From the IMG/VR virus record IMGVR_UViG_3300035698_000885, positions 1 to 24,185 of that record: a DNA stretch of 24,185 bases. One strand, written 5' to 3'. This document shows positions 1 to 6,852 of this stretch, piece by piece. The first letter of the stretch is position 1. Each line of letters opens with the position of its first letter. Both the position numbers and the translations under genes were made by a program. The notes beneath the pieces were generated by a model. That model made no database searches and had not been told where the DNA came from. It saw only the letters and a list, made by a program, of their open reading frames with translations. The DNA is from a virus.

Positions 1-476
1 AAATTTATTCAGTATTTGAAAACGCCCCCCTTTGTCTTTACGGCTCACCAGAATCAGAAATATTTACAAGGTATACCAAGCTGAAAAGTGGAGTTAGAAG
101 CACGAAGAGAGTCAACTGTAATGGTAATAAATCTGTTATCAGAGTTGCAATATGTGGCACACTTCTTGAAGATGGTAGCATATGCCAAGAGAAGAAAGCC
201 GGATGGATTACGAATAGCCAGTGTAAAGAATGCCATGACAAGAGACACACTATTCAAATGCGTACTGCTTATCATACGAGAAAAACAAGCCCAAAGAAAA
301 AGCAAAGAGTTATAAGTTCTATGTATTTTAAAACAGATAAGTCAGAGCCGTTTTTTAGTAGCAAGGCACTTAAAACAGCTTATTCTATTACCAAGTATTA
401 CCCTAAAGTTCCGGACTACCATTATAATAATTTGCCTGTTTTTGATACTTTTGATGAAATAGAGGCGTTGTTATAA
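1..476 (+). CDS. Partial Cys-rich, probable zinc-binding protein (5' end outside window)
   Basis: The frame is open from base 3 to a TAA at 474-476, about 157 codons, with no ATG, GTG or TTG before the ATG at 258, so the gene most likely begins left of the window. The middle has cysteines spaced C-x9-C-x12-C-x2-C followed by His (codons at 153, 183, 222, 231 and 234, ending CKECHDKRH), which looks like a structural zinc site of the kind found in HNH nucleases and DNA-binding phage proteins. The C-terminal half is Lys/Tyr-rich and ends acidic (FDEIEALL). No catalytic motif can be assigned. It lies 29 bases upstream of the PLA2-like gene on the same strand and is probably co-transcribed with it. 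Zinc binding is inferred from spacing only. The family is unknown to me. Confidence 0.6.
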   Translation, partial: IYSVFENAPLCLYGSPESEIFTRYTKLKSGVRSTKRVNCNGNKSVIRVAICGTLLEDGSICQEKKAGWITNSQCKECHDKRHTIQMRTAYHTRKTSPKKKQRVISSMYFKTDKSEPFFSSKALKTAYSITKYYPKVPDYHYNNLPVFDTFDEIEALL

Positions 477-491
477 TTAACAATAAATAAA

Positions 492-498
492 AAGGAGG
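492..498 (+). promoter_or_regulatory. Strong Shine-Dalgarno site for the PLA2-like gene
   Basis: AAGGAGG is followed by a 7-base spacer and ATG at 506. It fixes the start of the downstream gene and supports its being translated. Confidence 0.8.
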
Positions 499-505
499 AA
501 GAGTA

Positions 506-982
506 ATGGAAATAACAAGTAGCACAGTATCAACAGACGGTATAATAATAGCAGAGAATCAAGAGTTTTTTAAAAATCTACCATTCAATTCAAAGTATGA
601 CGCTTGTATTTTTATGTATGGATCACAATTAAAAGCACCCTTTTCATTCTGGCAGACAAATAGAGACATAGTTGATGCTATAACAGGCGGTTGTGGCCCT
701 GGTGGGTTCGGTGACAAGTTTGTACCTGATAAAATATATGGGTTGAGCGTAACTGCTGCCTGTAAGGTTCACGATTGGACATTCGGAGTATGGAATGATG
801 AGGAATCTTTTAATGTTGCTAACGAATTGTTTAAAGAGAATATGTATATAATAATAAAGGAGCATGGTGGTTATAAGTGGCTTCAGTGGCTAAGAAGAAG
901 AAGAGCATATAAATATTACTTAGCTGTAGCAAAACTTGGGATGAGTTCTTATCTTGATAATCACTTGAAGTATATTGTTTAA
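506..982 (+). CDS. Putative phospholipase A2-like phage protein
   Basis: This 158-residue protein has a segment reading GGCGPGGFGDK (about residues 61-71) followed by TAACKVHDWTFG (about 85-96). In secreted and parvoviral phospholipases A2 the calcium loop is CGxGG or GPGN and the catalytic helix carries CCxxHDxxY; here the corresponding parts are CGPGG and ACKVHDWTF, with the His-Asp dyad kept. If active it would hydrolyse the sn-2 ester of phospholipids with calcium. There is no signal peptide. The C-terminus has a basic aromatic stretch (WLQWLRRRRAYKYY) that could touch membranes. Start and ribosome site are clear. Its stop overlaps the stop of the convergent holin-like gene. A role in lysis or membrane disruption is inferred from position. 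It may instead be an inactive member of a phage family. Confidence 0.6.
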   Translation: MEITSSTVSTDGIIIAENQEFFKNLPFNSKYDACIFMYGSQLKAPFSFWQTNRDIVDAITGGCGPGGFGDKFVPDKIYGLSVTAACKVHDWTFGVWNDEESFNVANELFKENMYIIIKEHGGYKWLQWLRRRRAYKYYLAVAKLGMSSYLDNHLKYIV

Positions 983-1170
983 TCTTTCTCTTTATGTAAG
1001 TATGCAATAATACCTATCACAAATGGGGCTATCATAGTCACAGCATCTCCGTATGTTAGTCCCTTAAATACTGTCATGAAATCTACTATCTTAACGTCTT
1101 GATAGATTGCTAAGAATCCTGATAAGATTGCTAATGTTCCTATGTTTGTGGACACTTGTGGCTTCTTCAT
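979..1170 (-). CDS. Small membrane protein, holin-like
   Basis: This 63-residue protein has a short N-terminal tail (MKKPQVSTN), a first moderately hydrophobic segment at about 10-24 (IGTLAILSGFLAIYQ), a polar loop, a second at about 43-58 (AVTMIAPFVIGIIAYL) and a charged tail HKEKD. Size, two possible membrane spans, charged C-terminus and position at the end of the late operon fit a holin. ATG overlaps the upstream TGA as ATGA, and AGGAG lies 9 bases upstream, so it is translationally coupled to the XhlA-like gene. Holins have little sequence conservation, so this rests on topology and context; any two-span membrane protein is possible. Confidence 0.5.
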   Translation of the reverse strand: MKKPQVSTNIGTLAILSGFLAIYQDVKIVDFMTVFKGLTYGDAVTMIAPFVIGIIAYLHKEKD

Positions 1171-1463
1171 TTATCTATCTCCTGTAAGTATTTAAGTTCA
1201 ACGCCTTGCTCTGATATACAAGTCTTATTTGTAACAACAACACCGCCTGTTGCAATTAAAACAATAACTAAAATCATTATAACTTTCCAAAATGTATTAG
1301 TATCTAACTTTCTGTCCATCTCAGTATCTGACTTATCAATATGAGCTTGTATTTTATCGTCAAGTTTATCAATACGAGTGGTTACTTTTTCATCGAACCT
1401 ATCAAGTTTCTTGCAAATATTCTCTACATTAGCTGCTGTTGTAATTAGTAAGTCGTGTTCCAT
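1167..1463 (-). CDS. XhlA-like coiled-coil protein with C-terminal membrane anchor
   Basis: This 98-residue protein has an N-terminal heptad-like region (about residues 8-55, rich in KLD, KVTTRIDKLDDKI, AHIDKSD) followed by one strong transmembrane segment at about 61-80 (VIMILVIVLIATGGVVV). This is the layout of hemolysin XhlA-type phage proteins, which sit beside holins and help them. It is preceded by AAGGGA and overlaps the holin-like start by four bases. Unlike a typical XhlA, about 18 residues follow the membrane span, including a cysteine and an acidic tail, so it may only resemble that family by architecture. Confidence 0.5.
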   Translation of the reverse strand: MEHDLLITTAANVENICKKLDRFDEKVTTRIDKLDDKIQAHIDKSDTEMDRKLDTNTFWKVIMILVIVLIATGGVVVTNKTCISEQGVELKYLQEIDK

Positions 1464-1509
1464 GTTATTCCCTTTTCTTAATACTCATGTCTGATAGTTT
1501 GTTTAACCA

Positions 1510-2160
1510 TTATAATAATGCTGCATGATATCTTTCTTTTCCGATTGTAACTATTGAAGCTCCTGTATAATGTATATTATCACCGACATCTGCTAATTCT
1601 TTACAAGTTGCTGTGTAAACATATTGATCTGTTATATATGTTGCTAAGTCATCAAAGACAACATTTTGAGCGTCCTCACCACCTTCTCTCAATTCTCCAA
1701 CAATCATAGGTGCTGTAGCTGATATGGTACTCTCTGCTCTTAACTGAGACATAAGAGTGTTGAAGTCAGTAGCATAATCAGCGTTTGACCTCGCATCATC
1801 AGATTCCCCTTGATTCCAAAGAACATAATCCACAGTAGTTACAGAGCTACATGTCAATTCACTCATAGCAGAAGCATACCTTGTTGATGTTGTCCCTGAA
1901 TCAACCCACTCTGAGATAGCCCTACTTCCAACTGCATCTAAAACAATTCTAACATTATCGCCTGTATCCACCTGTAACTGTTTTGCAAAGTGGAAAGCTA
2001 TATTGTTATGGTCAACCCCACCCATACTGGCTAAATTAGGGTCTGCTACCTCCCATTTTTGTCCATTCCAAAAGAAAACCTTGTTATTTACTGTTAAATC
2101 GCCACCACCTGTGGCTTTTGACCCTACCATATTAGATTGCCCCATTGCAAGTATGGTCAA
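1510..2160 (-). CDS. SGNH / sialate O-acetylesterase-like domain, in frame behind a stop codon
   Basis: The domain carries the serine-nucleophile block GQSNMVGS (Ser codon 2134-2136), the WNQGESDD block typical of sialate-O-acetylesterase-type SGNH hydrolases, and a C-terminal DNIHYTG with the Asp-His pair, so all catalytic residues are present. These enzymes remove acetyl groups from sugars; on phage fibres they trim host surface polysaccharide. The first possible start is TTG at 2160 with AGGG directly abutting it, and the first ATG (2145) falls right at GQSN, which would cut off the first strand (LTILAMGQSN). The frame is open back to the TGA at 2185-2187 that ends the LamG-like fibre. It was therefore probably the C-terminal domain of that fibre, reached by readthrough or recently separated. 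Confidence 0.75.
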   Translation of the reverse strand: MTILAMGQSNMVGSKATGGGDLTVNNKVFFWNGQKWEVADPNLASMGGVDHNNIAFHFAKQLQVDTGDNVRIVLDAVGSRAISEWVDSGTTSTRYASAMSELTCSSVTTVDYVLWNQGESDDARSNADYATDFNTLMSQLRAESTISATAPMIVGELREGGEDAQNVVFDDLATYITDQYVYTATCKELADVGDNIHYTGASIVTIGKERYHAALL

Positions 2161-2184
2161 CCCTGAATATGGAACAGCGTCAGG

Positions 2185-2187
2185 TCA
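2185..2187 (-). other. In-frame TGA between fibre and esterase domain
   Basis: The codons read ACA TGA CCT. Removing this one stop joins 404 upstream codons to 224 downstream codons in the same frame. TGA ends other genes here inside ATGA overlaps, so general reassignment of TGA is unlikely. Candidates are programmed readthrough, a nonsense mutation or a base-calling error. Confidence 0.7.
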
Positions 2188-3399
2188 TGTGATTGTCTCC
2201 CACTCTGCCTGTGTTTTTGGGTCACGTGGATAAAATATTATTTTTGATATTACTCCATTAAATCCACCAGAACCACCCGCATTATATGATCCTATATATA
2301 AAGCGCCAGTACCAAAAGCACCATCGTATGTAGATGTAGATGATGATGAAGTGTTTGAAGTTATTTGCATAACTGATCCACCCCAATAAAATACCGATTT
2401 AGAATAACCAATTAAACCAAGAGGCATCGTCCTTGAATTAGTACCATCTGTTGCAAGTAAAGACCCATTTGTTGAATAAAGAATCCTTACTCCGTTCGCA
2501 AATATTTGTGCAATACCATTTGTGGTATCGTTTGGTAGTAGTTGTGATTCCACATATATAGCACCAGAAGTATTCGTTATTAAAGTAGCCATATTAGTTG
2601 CATCTGCCCCTGCAAAAACCTGTACTTCTTTTGTCGCTCCACCCTCTATTGGATGAACACTCACTAATGTTTTACCATCATCCATCTGCGCCCAATCAAG
2701 ATAAACGGCATCTCCACTCGTAACAAGCCTAACTCCTAATTGTGGGTCTGTGACTGTTGGTAAAGTAGTCTGTGTCAAGTGCCAACCTGAGTCAGAATCA
2801 ACCTGAGTAGTCACATCAACCCATGTAGCTCCATTGTCCACGCAAACCTCGACTACTCCTGTACCAGTTTTACGTTTTATAAAAAATCCAGCAGCATGTG
2901 TACCACTTGCAGAAGTATAAACGTCATGGATTAAAGTACAATTCGCTCCAGAAGCAGTTAAAGTATTTTTATCAGCAACGGTTGTACCATCTATTAAGAC
3001 AACATTCCCAGCCGTTACAGAACCGTTTGCTGCTGTCCATTCCGCATGAGTGAAATCTCTATATGAAGCTGAGGTTACTACATTTGTTGCTTGAGGCCAT
3101 TCTGCAAGACCCATGCCCCCTGTAATAGGATCACCACCAGCATCAGTATTATAAAAATCTGAGCCATCCCATCTTGCTCCGTAAATCGCAGGTTTATTAA
3201 TAGGTATCTCGTTATAAACTCCCAAATTGTCTTTAACCCATATTACACTTGAACAAGCGTATGAACCTGAATAAGCCGTTAGCCAAGCCTCTATACTGGC
3301 TGATGATGTTAGGTCAAGTTCTATTGCACCAACTCCTGAACTCCCATCTATTGGAACAACAGCATCTCTTATCACATCTCTTATTATATTTCGTATCAT
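2185..3399 (-). CDS. Tail fibre/appendage protein with LamG-like C-terminal domain
   Basis: This 404-residue protein begins with a short amphipathic repeat (MIRNIIRDVIRDAV), a motif common at the start of phage appendage proteins. A beta-rich central part (about 115-250) resembles a carbohydrate-binding fold, with DNGATWVDVT and VYLDWAQMDDGK. A C-terminal concanavalin/LamG-like region (about 255-404) ends GFNGVISKIIFYPRDPKT. The ATG at 3399 follows AAGGTGG. The product is probably a receptor-binding appendage. It stops at TGA in the linker that would normally lead into the SGNH domain. Domain names are from fold-like patterns, not from a search. Confidence 0.7.
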   Translation of the reverse strand: MIRNIIRDVIRDAVVPIDGSSGVGAIELDLTSSASIEAWLTAYSGSYACSSVIWVKDNLGVYNEIPINKPAIYGARWDGSDFYNTDAGGDPITGGMGLAEWPQATNVVTSASYRDFTHAEWTAANGSVTAGNVVLIDGTTVADKNTLTASGANCTLIHDVYTSASGTHAAGFFIKRKTGTGVVEVCVDNGATWVDVTTQVDSDSGWHLTQTTLPTVTDPQLGVRLVTSGDAVYLDWAQMDDGKTLVSVHPIEGGATKEVQVFAGADATNMATLITNTSGAIYVESQLLPNDTTNGIAQIFANGVRILYSTNGSLLATDGTNSRTMPLGLIGYSKSVFYWGGSVMQITSNTSSSSTSTYDGAFGTGALYIGSYNAGGSGGFNGVISKIIFYPRDPKTQAEWETIT

Positions 3400-3413
3400 A
3401 AATCCACCTTTAA

Positions 3414-5009
3414 TTACCGTACAATTTCACAGACTACATCTCTGACAACAGGTTGAACAACATCACTCACCATACTTAGTCCTGTTGATTCTCCGCTATA
3501 ACTTAAATCAGCATTGCCACCAGCGCATAAATATTCTCCTGGATCACATATAATAACTATATCACCAGCATATATTAGGGTGGCATTTGAACCAGTATGT
3601 ATAAAGCTACCACTATCACTTCTTAATATTCTATTTGTACTAAGATTGTTATCAGTTCCTGTTAGAGAGAACGTGCCATTTTCAATATCTATAAGACTGT
3701 TTTCTCGTAGCGTAACATCAAAACCAGTTTGAGTATATGTTCCAGAGTCAGCAGAGATTGTTTTTGCTCCACCAAAGTTTACATCTGAACCTGTTAATAA
3801 ATACTCGCCTGTTTCTATGTCTATTACTCTGTCATAAAGAAATGATATGTCTGAGCCTGTTTGAGTATAAGTCCCACCATCTGCTGTTATTTTTCTATTA
3901 AAAAGTAAGCTTGCATCTGTACCTGTCTGAGAATATGTGCCTGAGTCAGCACCTACAAGAGAACCTTTTAATAAATCTGCTGCGATTCCTGTTTGTGCAA
4001 ATGTACCACTGTCTGCTGTTAATGTGTAACCGCCACTTGCTACTGGAAACTCAAAAGCACCAATATCAGTTGTTGTATCTTGTGGTCTTGATGTGCCTAT
4101 TATATCATCACTTGGTGCGCCTGTATTTGTTCCTGCATTATATAATTCAGAACTTGCATCTTTTACAGAAAAATCACCATTTGGTGCATCTGTTACAAGA
4201 GCTGCATAATCACTTGCTGTTTGTGTTATTTGAAAATTTCCTGTTCCTGTTTGAGCATCATCAGATGCGCTATATGTTACTGTATAAGTTGTAGCGCCTC
4301 TATCATCAAAATCATCTTGTGTATTAAATACCAGGGCATTTAAAATTGTAACAGTAACTAAATCAGCAGATGTAAAAATTCCATCATTCAAACAATCATA
4401 AACAGTAATATTCTTACAAGTTAAAGTAGAACCAGTAAAATCAAGTGCTCGTCTACTAATTGCATATATAATAGTATTTTCTATTTCTAAATTTGTAGTT
4501 GTCTGAATCCCTGAGATACCATGAGAAAGACCACCAGAGGCTGAACCGTTTGTTGTAATAATACAATGAGTAAGTCTTATTAAGTTATTTGTAGCAGTTT
4601 GGCTCCTTACAATAACACAAGTTTTATAAGTAGAAGATGAGTAAATAGTTTTTATTTGTAAGCCGATAACTGTTATATAATCTTCTCTAAGTTGTATAAC
4701 AGTATCATCTGTAACTTCAAGCCTATAAGCTGAAGTATCCCAAGAACCATCATGTCTATCAGCAGAATCAACTTGTATAACAATATCGTAAGTATCTGAA
4801 GTTGTCCAGCCAAGCCCAATTAATACAGTGGTTGTGTCAGCCGTTCCGGAGCTTGATTTACAATGGAAAATTATATTATCTTCATCAGAAACAAGGTCAG
4901 ATTCTCTTGCTGCTTCTGCTGCACTTAAAGAGGTATAAGCGTTTGTCCAATCAACACCAGTACCGCCACCAGTTGCATCAGGATCAATATATGCATTAAT
5001 TTCTGCCAT
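3414..5009 (-). CDS. Beta-helix tail protein with eight 22-residue C-terminal repeats
   Basis: In this 531-residue protein, residues 1-320 look like a right-handed parallel beta-helix of the pectate-lyase or Q-anchored type: an N-terminal AYIDPDATGGGTG cap, short strands such as LRLTHCIITT, LEIENTIIYA and LTCKNITVYD, then the TDIGAFEF ending found in such proteins. Residues 328-508 are eight repeats of about 22 residues with consensus ADSGTYxQTGxDxxLxxxRxI. The last 23 residues (VVQPVVRDVVCEIVR) resemble the first residues of the next gene product. It is probably a tail spike or fibre contacting polysaccharide. The start ATG overlaps the previous stop as TAATG. Confidence 0.7.
   Translation of the reverse strand: MAEINAYIDPDATGGGTGVDWTNAYTSLSAAEAARESDLVSDEDNIIFHCKSSSGTADTTTVLIGLGWTTSDTYDIVIQVDSADRHDGSWDTSAYRLEVTDDTVIQLREDYITVIGLQIKTIYSSSTYKTCVIVRSQTATNNLIRLTHCIITTNGSASGGLSHGISGIQTTTNLEIENTIIYAISRRALDFTGSTLTCKNITVYDCLNDGIFTSADLVTVTILNALVFNTQDDFDDRGATTYTVTYSASDDAQTGTGNFQITQTASDYAALVTDAPNGDFSVKDASSELYNAGTNTGAPSDDIIGTSRPQDTTTDIGAFEFPVASGGYTLTADSGTFAQTGIAADLLKGSLVGADSGTYSQTGTDASLLFNRKITADGGTYTQTGSDISFLYDRVIDIETGEYLLTGSDVNFGGAKTISADSGTYTQTGFDVTLRENSLIDIENGTFSLTGTDNNLSTNRILRSDSGSFIHTGSNATLIYAGDIVIICDPGEYLCAGGNADLSYSGESTGLSMVSDVVQPVVRDVVCEIVR
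3486..4028 (-). repeat. Eight protein-level repeats of about 66 bases
   Basis: Imperfect tandem units encode x-ADSGTYxQTG-x-D-x-L repeats at residues 328-508 of the beta-helix protein. Units are 22-25 residues. The DNA has diverged, so the repetition is clear mainly in translation. This repeat type is, to my knowledge, recurrent in phage appendage proteins. Confidence 0.8.
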
Positions 5010-5404
5010 TATCTACTGTCCTCTAATGTTGACAAAACAACTTCTGTTTTTGTATTTATTGTTAGAGTGTCGACTATAGCTATTTTATCAGTAGCATCAA
5101 TAATATTTGTGACTTGATATTTTCTTTTTTCTATTACCACTGTATCAAAAACATCCTTTTCAACAGTAGCAACCTCTTTTGTGAATGGTTCTGCATACTT
5201 CTCAGCAGACTCGACGCTCATACCTGTTTTTTTAACTACTGCAAAGGATTCTTTATCAAAACCCCTTTTGTCCCAATACCCGTCAGGGCGAACTTCAATA
5301 ATATCACCTTTTTTATAACAAGAAGAAAATTTTTTAATTTGTGCTTCTGTCAACTTCACACCTACTGACCAGTGATTTTTATTATATATTAGAAATTCAG
5401 CCAT
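5009..5404 (-). CDS. Conserved-looking small phage protein of unknown function
   Basis: This 131-residue protein starts MAEFLIYNKNHW. The first 60 residues include KGDIIEVRPDGYW, a pattern I associate with small proteins in phage tail regions. The rest is alternating beta-like and acidic. The frame is open to an ATG at 5440, but that would begin inside the zinc-ribbon gene, whose TAA lies two bases before the ATG at 5404, so coupling to the upstream gene favours the shorter form. An AAAGGTGG lies about 13 bases upstream. It overlaps the next start as TAATG. No enzymatic motif is visible. Confidence 0.6.
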   Translation of the reverse strand: MAEFLIYNKNHWSVGVKLTEAQIKKFSSCYKKGDIIEVRPDGYWDKRGFDKESFAVVKKTGMSVESAEKYAEPFTKEVATVEKDVFDTVVIEKRKYQVTNIIDATDKIAIVDTLTINTKTEVVLSTLEDSR

Positions 5405-5406
5405 AT

Positions 5407-5556
5407 TTACTTTCTTTCCACCTTTACTTTCTTGCTGCATTTTCTACACTTTAAAACTTTTCCTTCCATTGGTTCTTCTATATCGTTATTACAGAACCCA
5501 CACTCTGGACAAGTAAAACCGCATATAGTTCTTTCAAAAATAGATACTTTTTTCAT
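5407..5556 (-). CDS. 49-residue zinc-ribbon protein
   Basis: A short gene with a very good ribosome site (GGGGGAGG directly before TT-ATG). The product has six cysteines: C12, the CPEC pair at 16-19, C22, and the CRKC pair at 37-40. Two CxxC knuckles about 20 residues apart form a zinc-ribbon or rubredoxin-like site. The tail is lysine-rich (KKVKVERK). Such small ribbons may bind nucleic acid or serve as folding modules; the role here is unknown. It is tightly packed, 9 bases after the FN3 protein's stop and 2 bases before the next start. Confidence 0.75.
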   Translation of the reverse strand: MKKVSIFERTICGFTCPECGFCNNDIEEPMEGKVLKCRKCSKKVKVERK

Positions 5557-5565
5557 AACCTCCCC

Positions 5566-5934
5566 CTATTCAATAGTTATTGTTATGATTGTTGGAGCTG
5601 TTATAGAGATTGGTATATTATTAGGTGGTGGTGTATACCCTTCTGTTGTGGTGTATATGACAGTATTGCTTACAGGAGATTCACCAACATTGTTATATGC
5701 TTTCATCGTAAAAGTATAAGTTGTATCTGCAAGTAATTGTAAATTCGTATCAATATCAAGTATTTCCAATACATTTCCTGCATCAAAATTAAAATCAGTT
5801 ATCTCATCTGTATAATAGACATTATAGCCGTCAACAATTCCTGTTGAAGCATCCCACCTTAAATCTGTTGCACTTGCTATCCCAAAACTTACCAGTAAAA
5901 ATATTAAAACTAAAAATAATTTCTTCATGTTCAT
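5566..5934 (-). CDS. Secreted fibronectin type III-like protein
   Basis: This 122-residue protein begins with a Sec signal peptide: MNMKK, a hydrophobic core LFLVLIFLLVSFGIA, and a likely cut near ASA-TD (residues 21-24). Residues about 25-100 form one FN3 domain: LRWDAS, VDGYNVYYTD, YTFTMKAYNNVGES and SNTVIYTTT are the usual conserved positions. A proline-rich linker and a short Ile/Thr-rich tail follow. The start ATG overlaps the upstream TGA as ATGA. An exported FN3 protein in a phage late operon could be displayed at the host envelope or carried on the particle; which is unknown. An unusual point is the true signal sequence among cytoplasmically assembled tail proteins. Confidence 0.65.
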   Translation of the reverse strand: MNMKKLFLVLIFLLVSFGIASATDLRWDASTGIVDGYNVYYTDEITDFNFDAGNVLEILDIDTNLQLLADTTYTFTMKAYNNVGESPVSNTVIYTTTEGYTPPPNNIPISITAPTIITITIE

Positions 5935-6062
5935 TTTTCTCTTTCCAGCTTAACTATTTCAACCCTTATGGCTTTTAGCTTTACTTGTCTTTTATGAACT
6001 CTAATTATTTCCTTCTCCTCTTTCTTTCTCAACTCAGCAAGAGTTTTCTTTTTACCAAACAT
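5931..6062 (-). CDS. 43-residue highly charged basic protein
   Basis: ATG at 6062 follows a GGGGG-rich site (AAAGGGGG-TTTT), and the frame ends in TGA that overlaps the next start by four bases. The product is lysine/glutamate/arginine-rich throughout (for example KKKTLAELRKKEEKE), predicted as one helix. Gap-filling position, ribosome site and ATGA coupling support a real gene. Function is unknown. Confidence 0.55.
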   Translation of the reverse strand: MFGKKKTLAELRKKEEKEIIRVHKRQVKLKAIRVEIVKLEREK

Positions 6063-6072
6063 AAAACCCCCT

Positions 6073-6489
6073 TTACGCTAGTGTTAATACACTTGCACCA
6101 AAGTCAATATCAAAAGTTTCGCCATTAGCCAATGTTACTTCTGAGCCGTAATCCCACCATCCAATCAATGGATCTGTTAGTGCTGCTGTTGTATCATTAT
6201 AGAGTACAACATACTGGAAAGGGCCAACTGCTCCTGTAGCTGTCACTGTAATATCAACACCTGTTAAAGTTCCTGTTCCACTTGTCTCAGACCAATCATT
6301 CTGAATGTCTGCTGCTGCATAACCATTCTGTTCTGTTGCTCCTGCGAGGTCTCCTTTAACAGAATCAGCTGATGCTGATGGAACATTATTAGTAAGATAA
6401 ACTCTTAGTGTATCTCCTGTTGCTGCTAAGTCATGTACTTGGTCGCCCAAATCTCCTACAAAGCACTCAAATTTATTAAACGTGGCCAT
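6073..6489 (-). CDS. Phage structural protein of unknown function (MATFNKF type)
   Basis: This 138-residue, acidic, Thr/Asp-rich beta protein starts MATFNKFECFVGDLGDQVHDL, with LRVYLTNNVPSA soon after. This opening recurs in small phage proteins found near tail genes. The C-terminal half (GPFQYVVLYNDTTAAL, ANGETFDIDFGASVLTLA) looks like a beta sandwich. It has a good ribosome site (AAGGAG) and a TAA stop. It is probably a minor virion or appendage component; no enzymatic motif is seen. Confidence 0.6.
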   Translation of the reverse strand: MATFNKFECFVGDLGDQVHDLAATGDTLRVYLTNNVPSASADSVKGDLAGATEQNGYAAADIQNDWSETSGTGTLTGVDITVTATGAVGPFQYVVLYNDTTAALTDPLIGWWDYGSEVTLANGETFDIDFGASVLTLA

Positions 6490-6505
6490 TCTTTACTCCT
6501 TGTTA

Positions 6506-6844
6506 TTAATTAACTATTACTATTCCACTTATATGAACTGTAAGTTGGTCTGCTGTCTCTGCTATTGCTGATATTAAGTCCCCTGCTTCAAGTACTTGTC
6601 CTGCTAATTCCCATAATGCAACCGACTCTCTATTACCAACACTCTTTTGATTAACTATGATAGTATCGTCTCCAACCGCACCACCAGAAGGTACTCTATG
6701 TGCTGATATATACTTAGTAGTGGTTGTGTCGTTCGTTACAACAGCTTTCGTTATCGTAACTATGCTACCAGTAGGGCAAGTGTATAAAGTAGTATCTGTA
6801 GCTGCTGGTTGACCGTTGTATATGTCTATAAAAGTATTACTCAT
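6506..6844 (-). CDS. Small beta-rich virion protein, paralogue of the 14118-14450 product
   Basis: This 112-residue protein resembles the 110-residue product at 14118-14450: both have a short lead with Thr-rich strands, an ITKAVVTND/IQKATFTND motif, a later S/T-GG-A stretch, then G-x-E-x-x-x-LWELAGQVLEAGD against GETWSCPDIVNHELESGG, and an IS-A/ML-A-x-x...ISG ending. They are probably paralogous components of the tail or capsid surface. A weak AGGA ribosome site precedes ATG. Function is not known. Confidence 0.6.
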   Translation of the reverse strand: MSNTFIDIYNGQPAATDTTLYTCPTGSIVTITKAVVTNDTTTTKYISAHRVPSGGAVGDDTIIVNQKSVGNRESVALWELAGQVLEAGDLISAIAETADQLTVHISGIVIVN

Positions 6845-6852
6845 ATATTATC

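Noticed and set aside
88-315. Plus-strand 75-codon frame
   Set aside because: It overlaps the longer Cys-rich frame that is open from the window edge; it lacks a ribosome site and motif.
1464-1509. Tiny frame (ATGAGTATTAAG...) between the esterase and XhlA-like genes
   Set aside because: Only seven codons; more likely leader sequence carrying the AAGGGA site.
2185-2187. Genome-wide reassignment of TGA to a sense codon
   Set aside because: TGA closes several other genes here (1167, 5931, 16426, 18724, 24084), in three of them overlapping the next start as ATGA, and TGG is used freely for Trp.
3911-4294. Plus-strand 127-codon frame rich in Leu/His
   Set aside because: Antisense to the beta-helix repeats; its composition is that of the complement of Gln/Asp/Thr codons and it has no ribosome site.
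5405-5440. Upstream start (MQQESKGG...) for the 131-residue protein
   Set aside because: It would overlap the zinc-ribbon gene; the ATG just after that gene's stop fits the coupling seen elsewhere.
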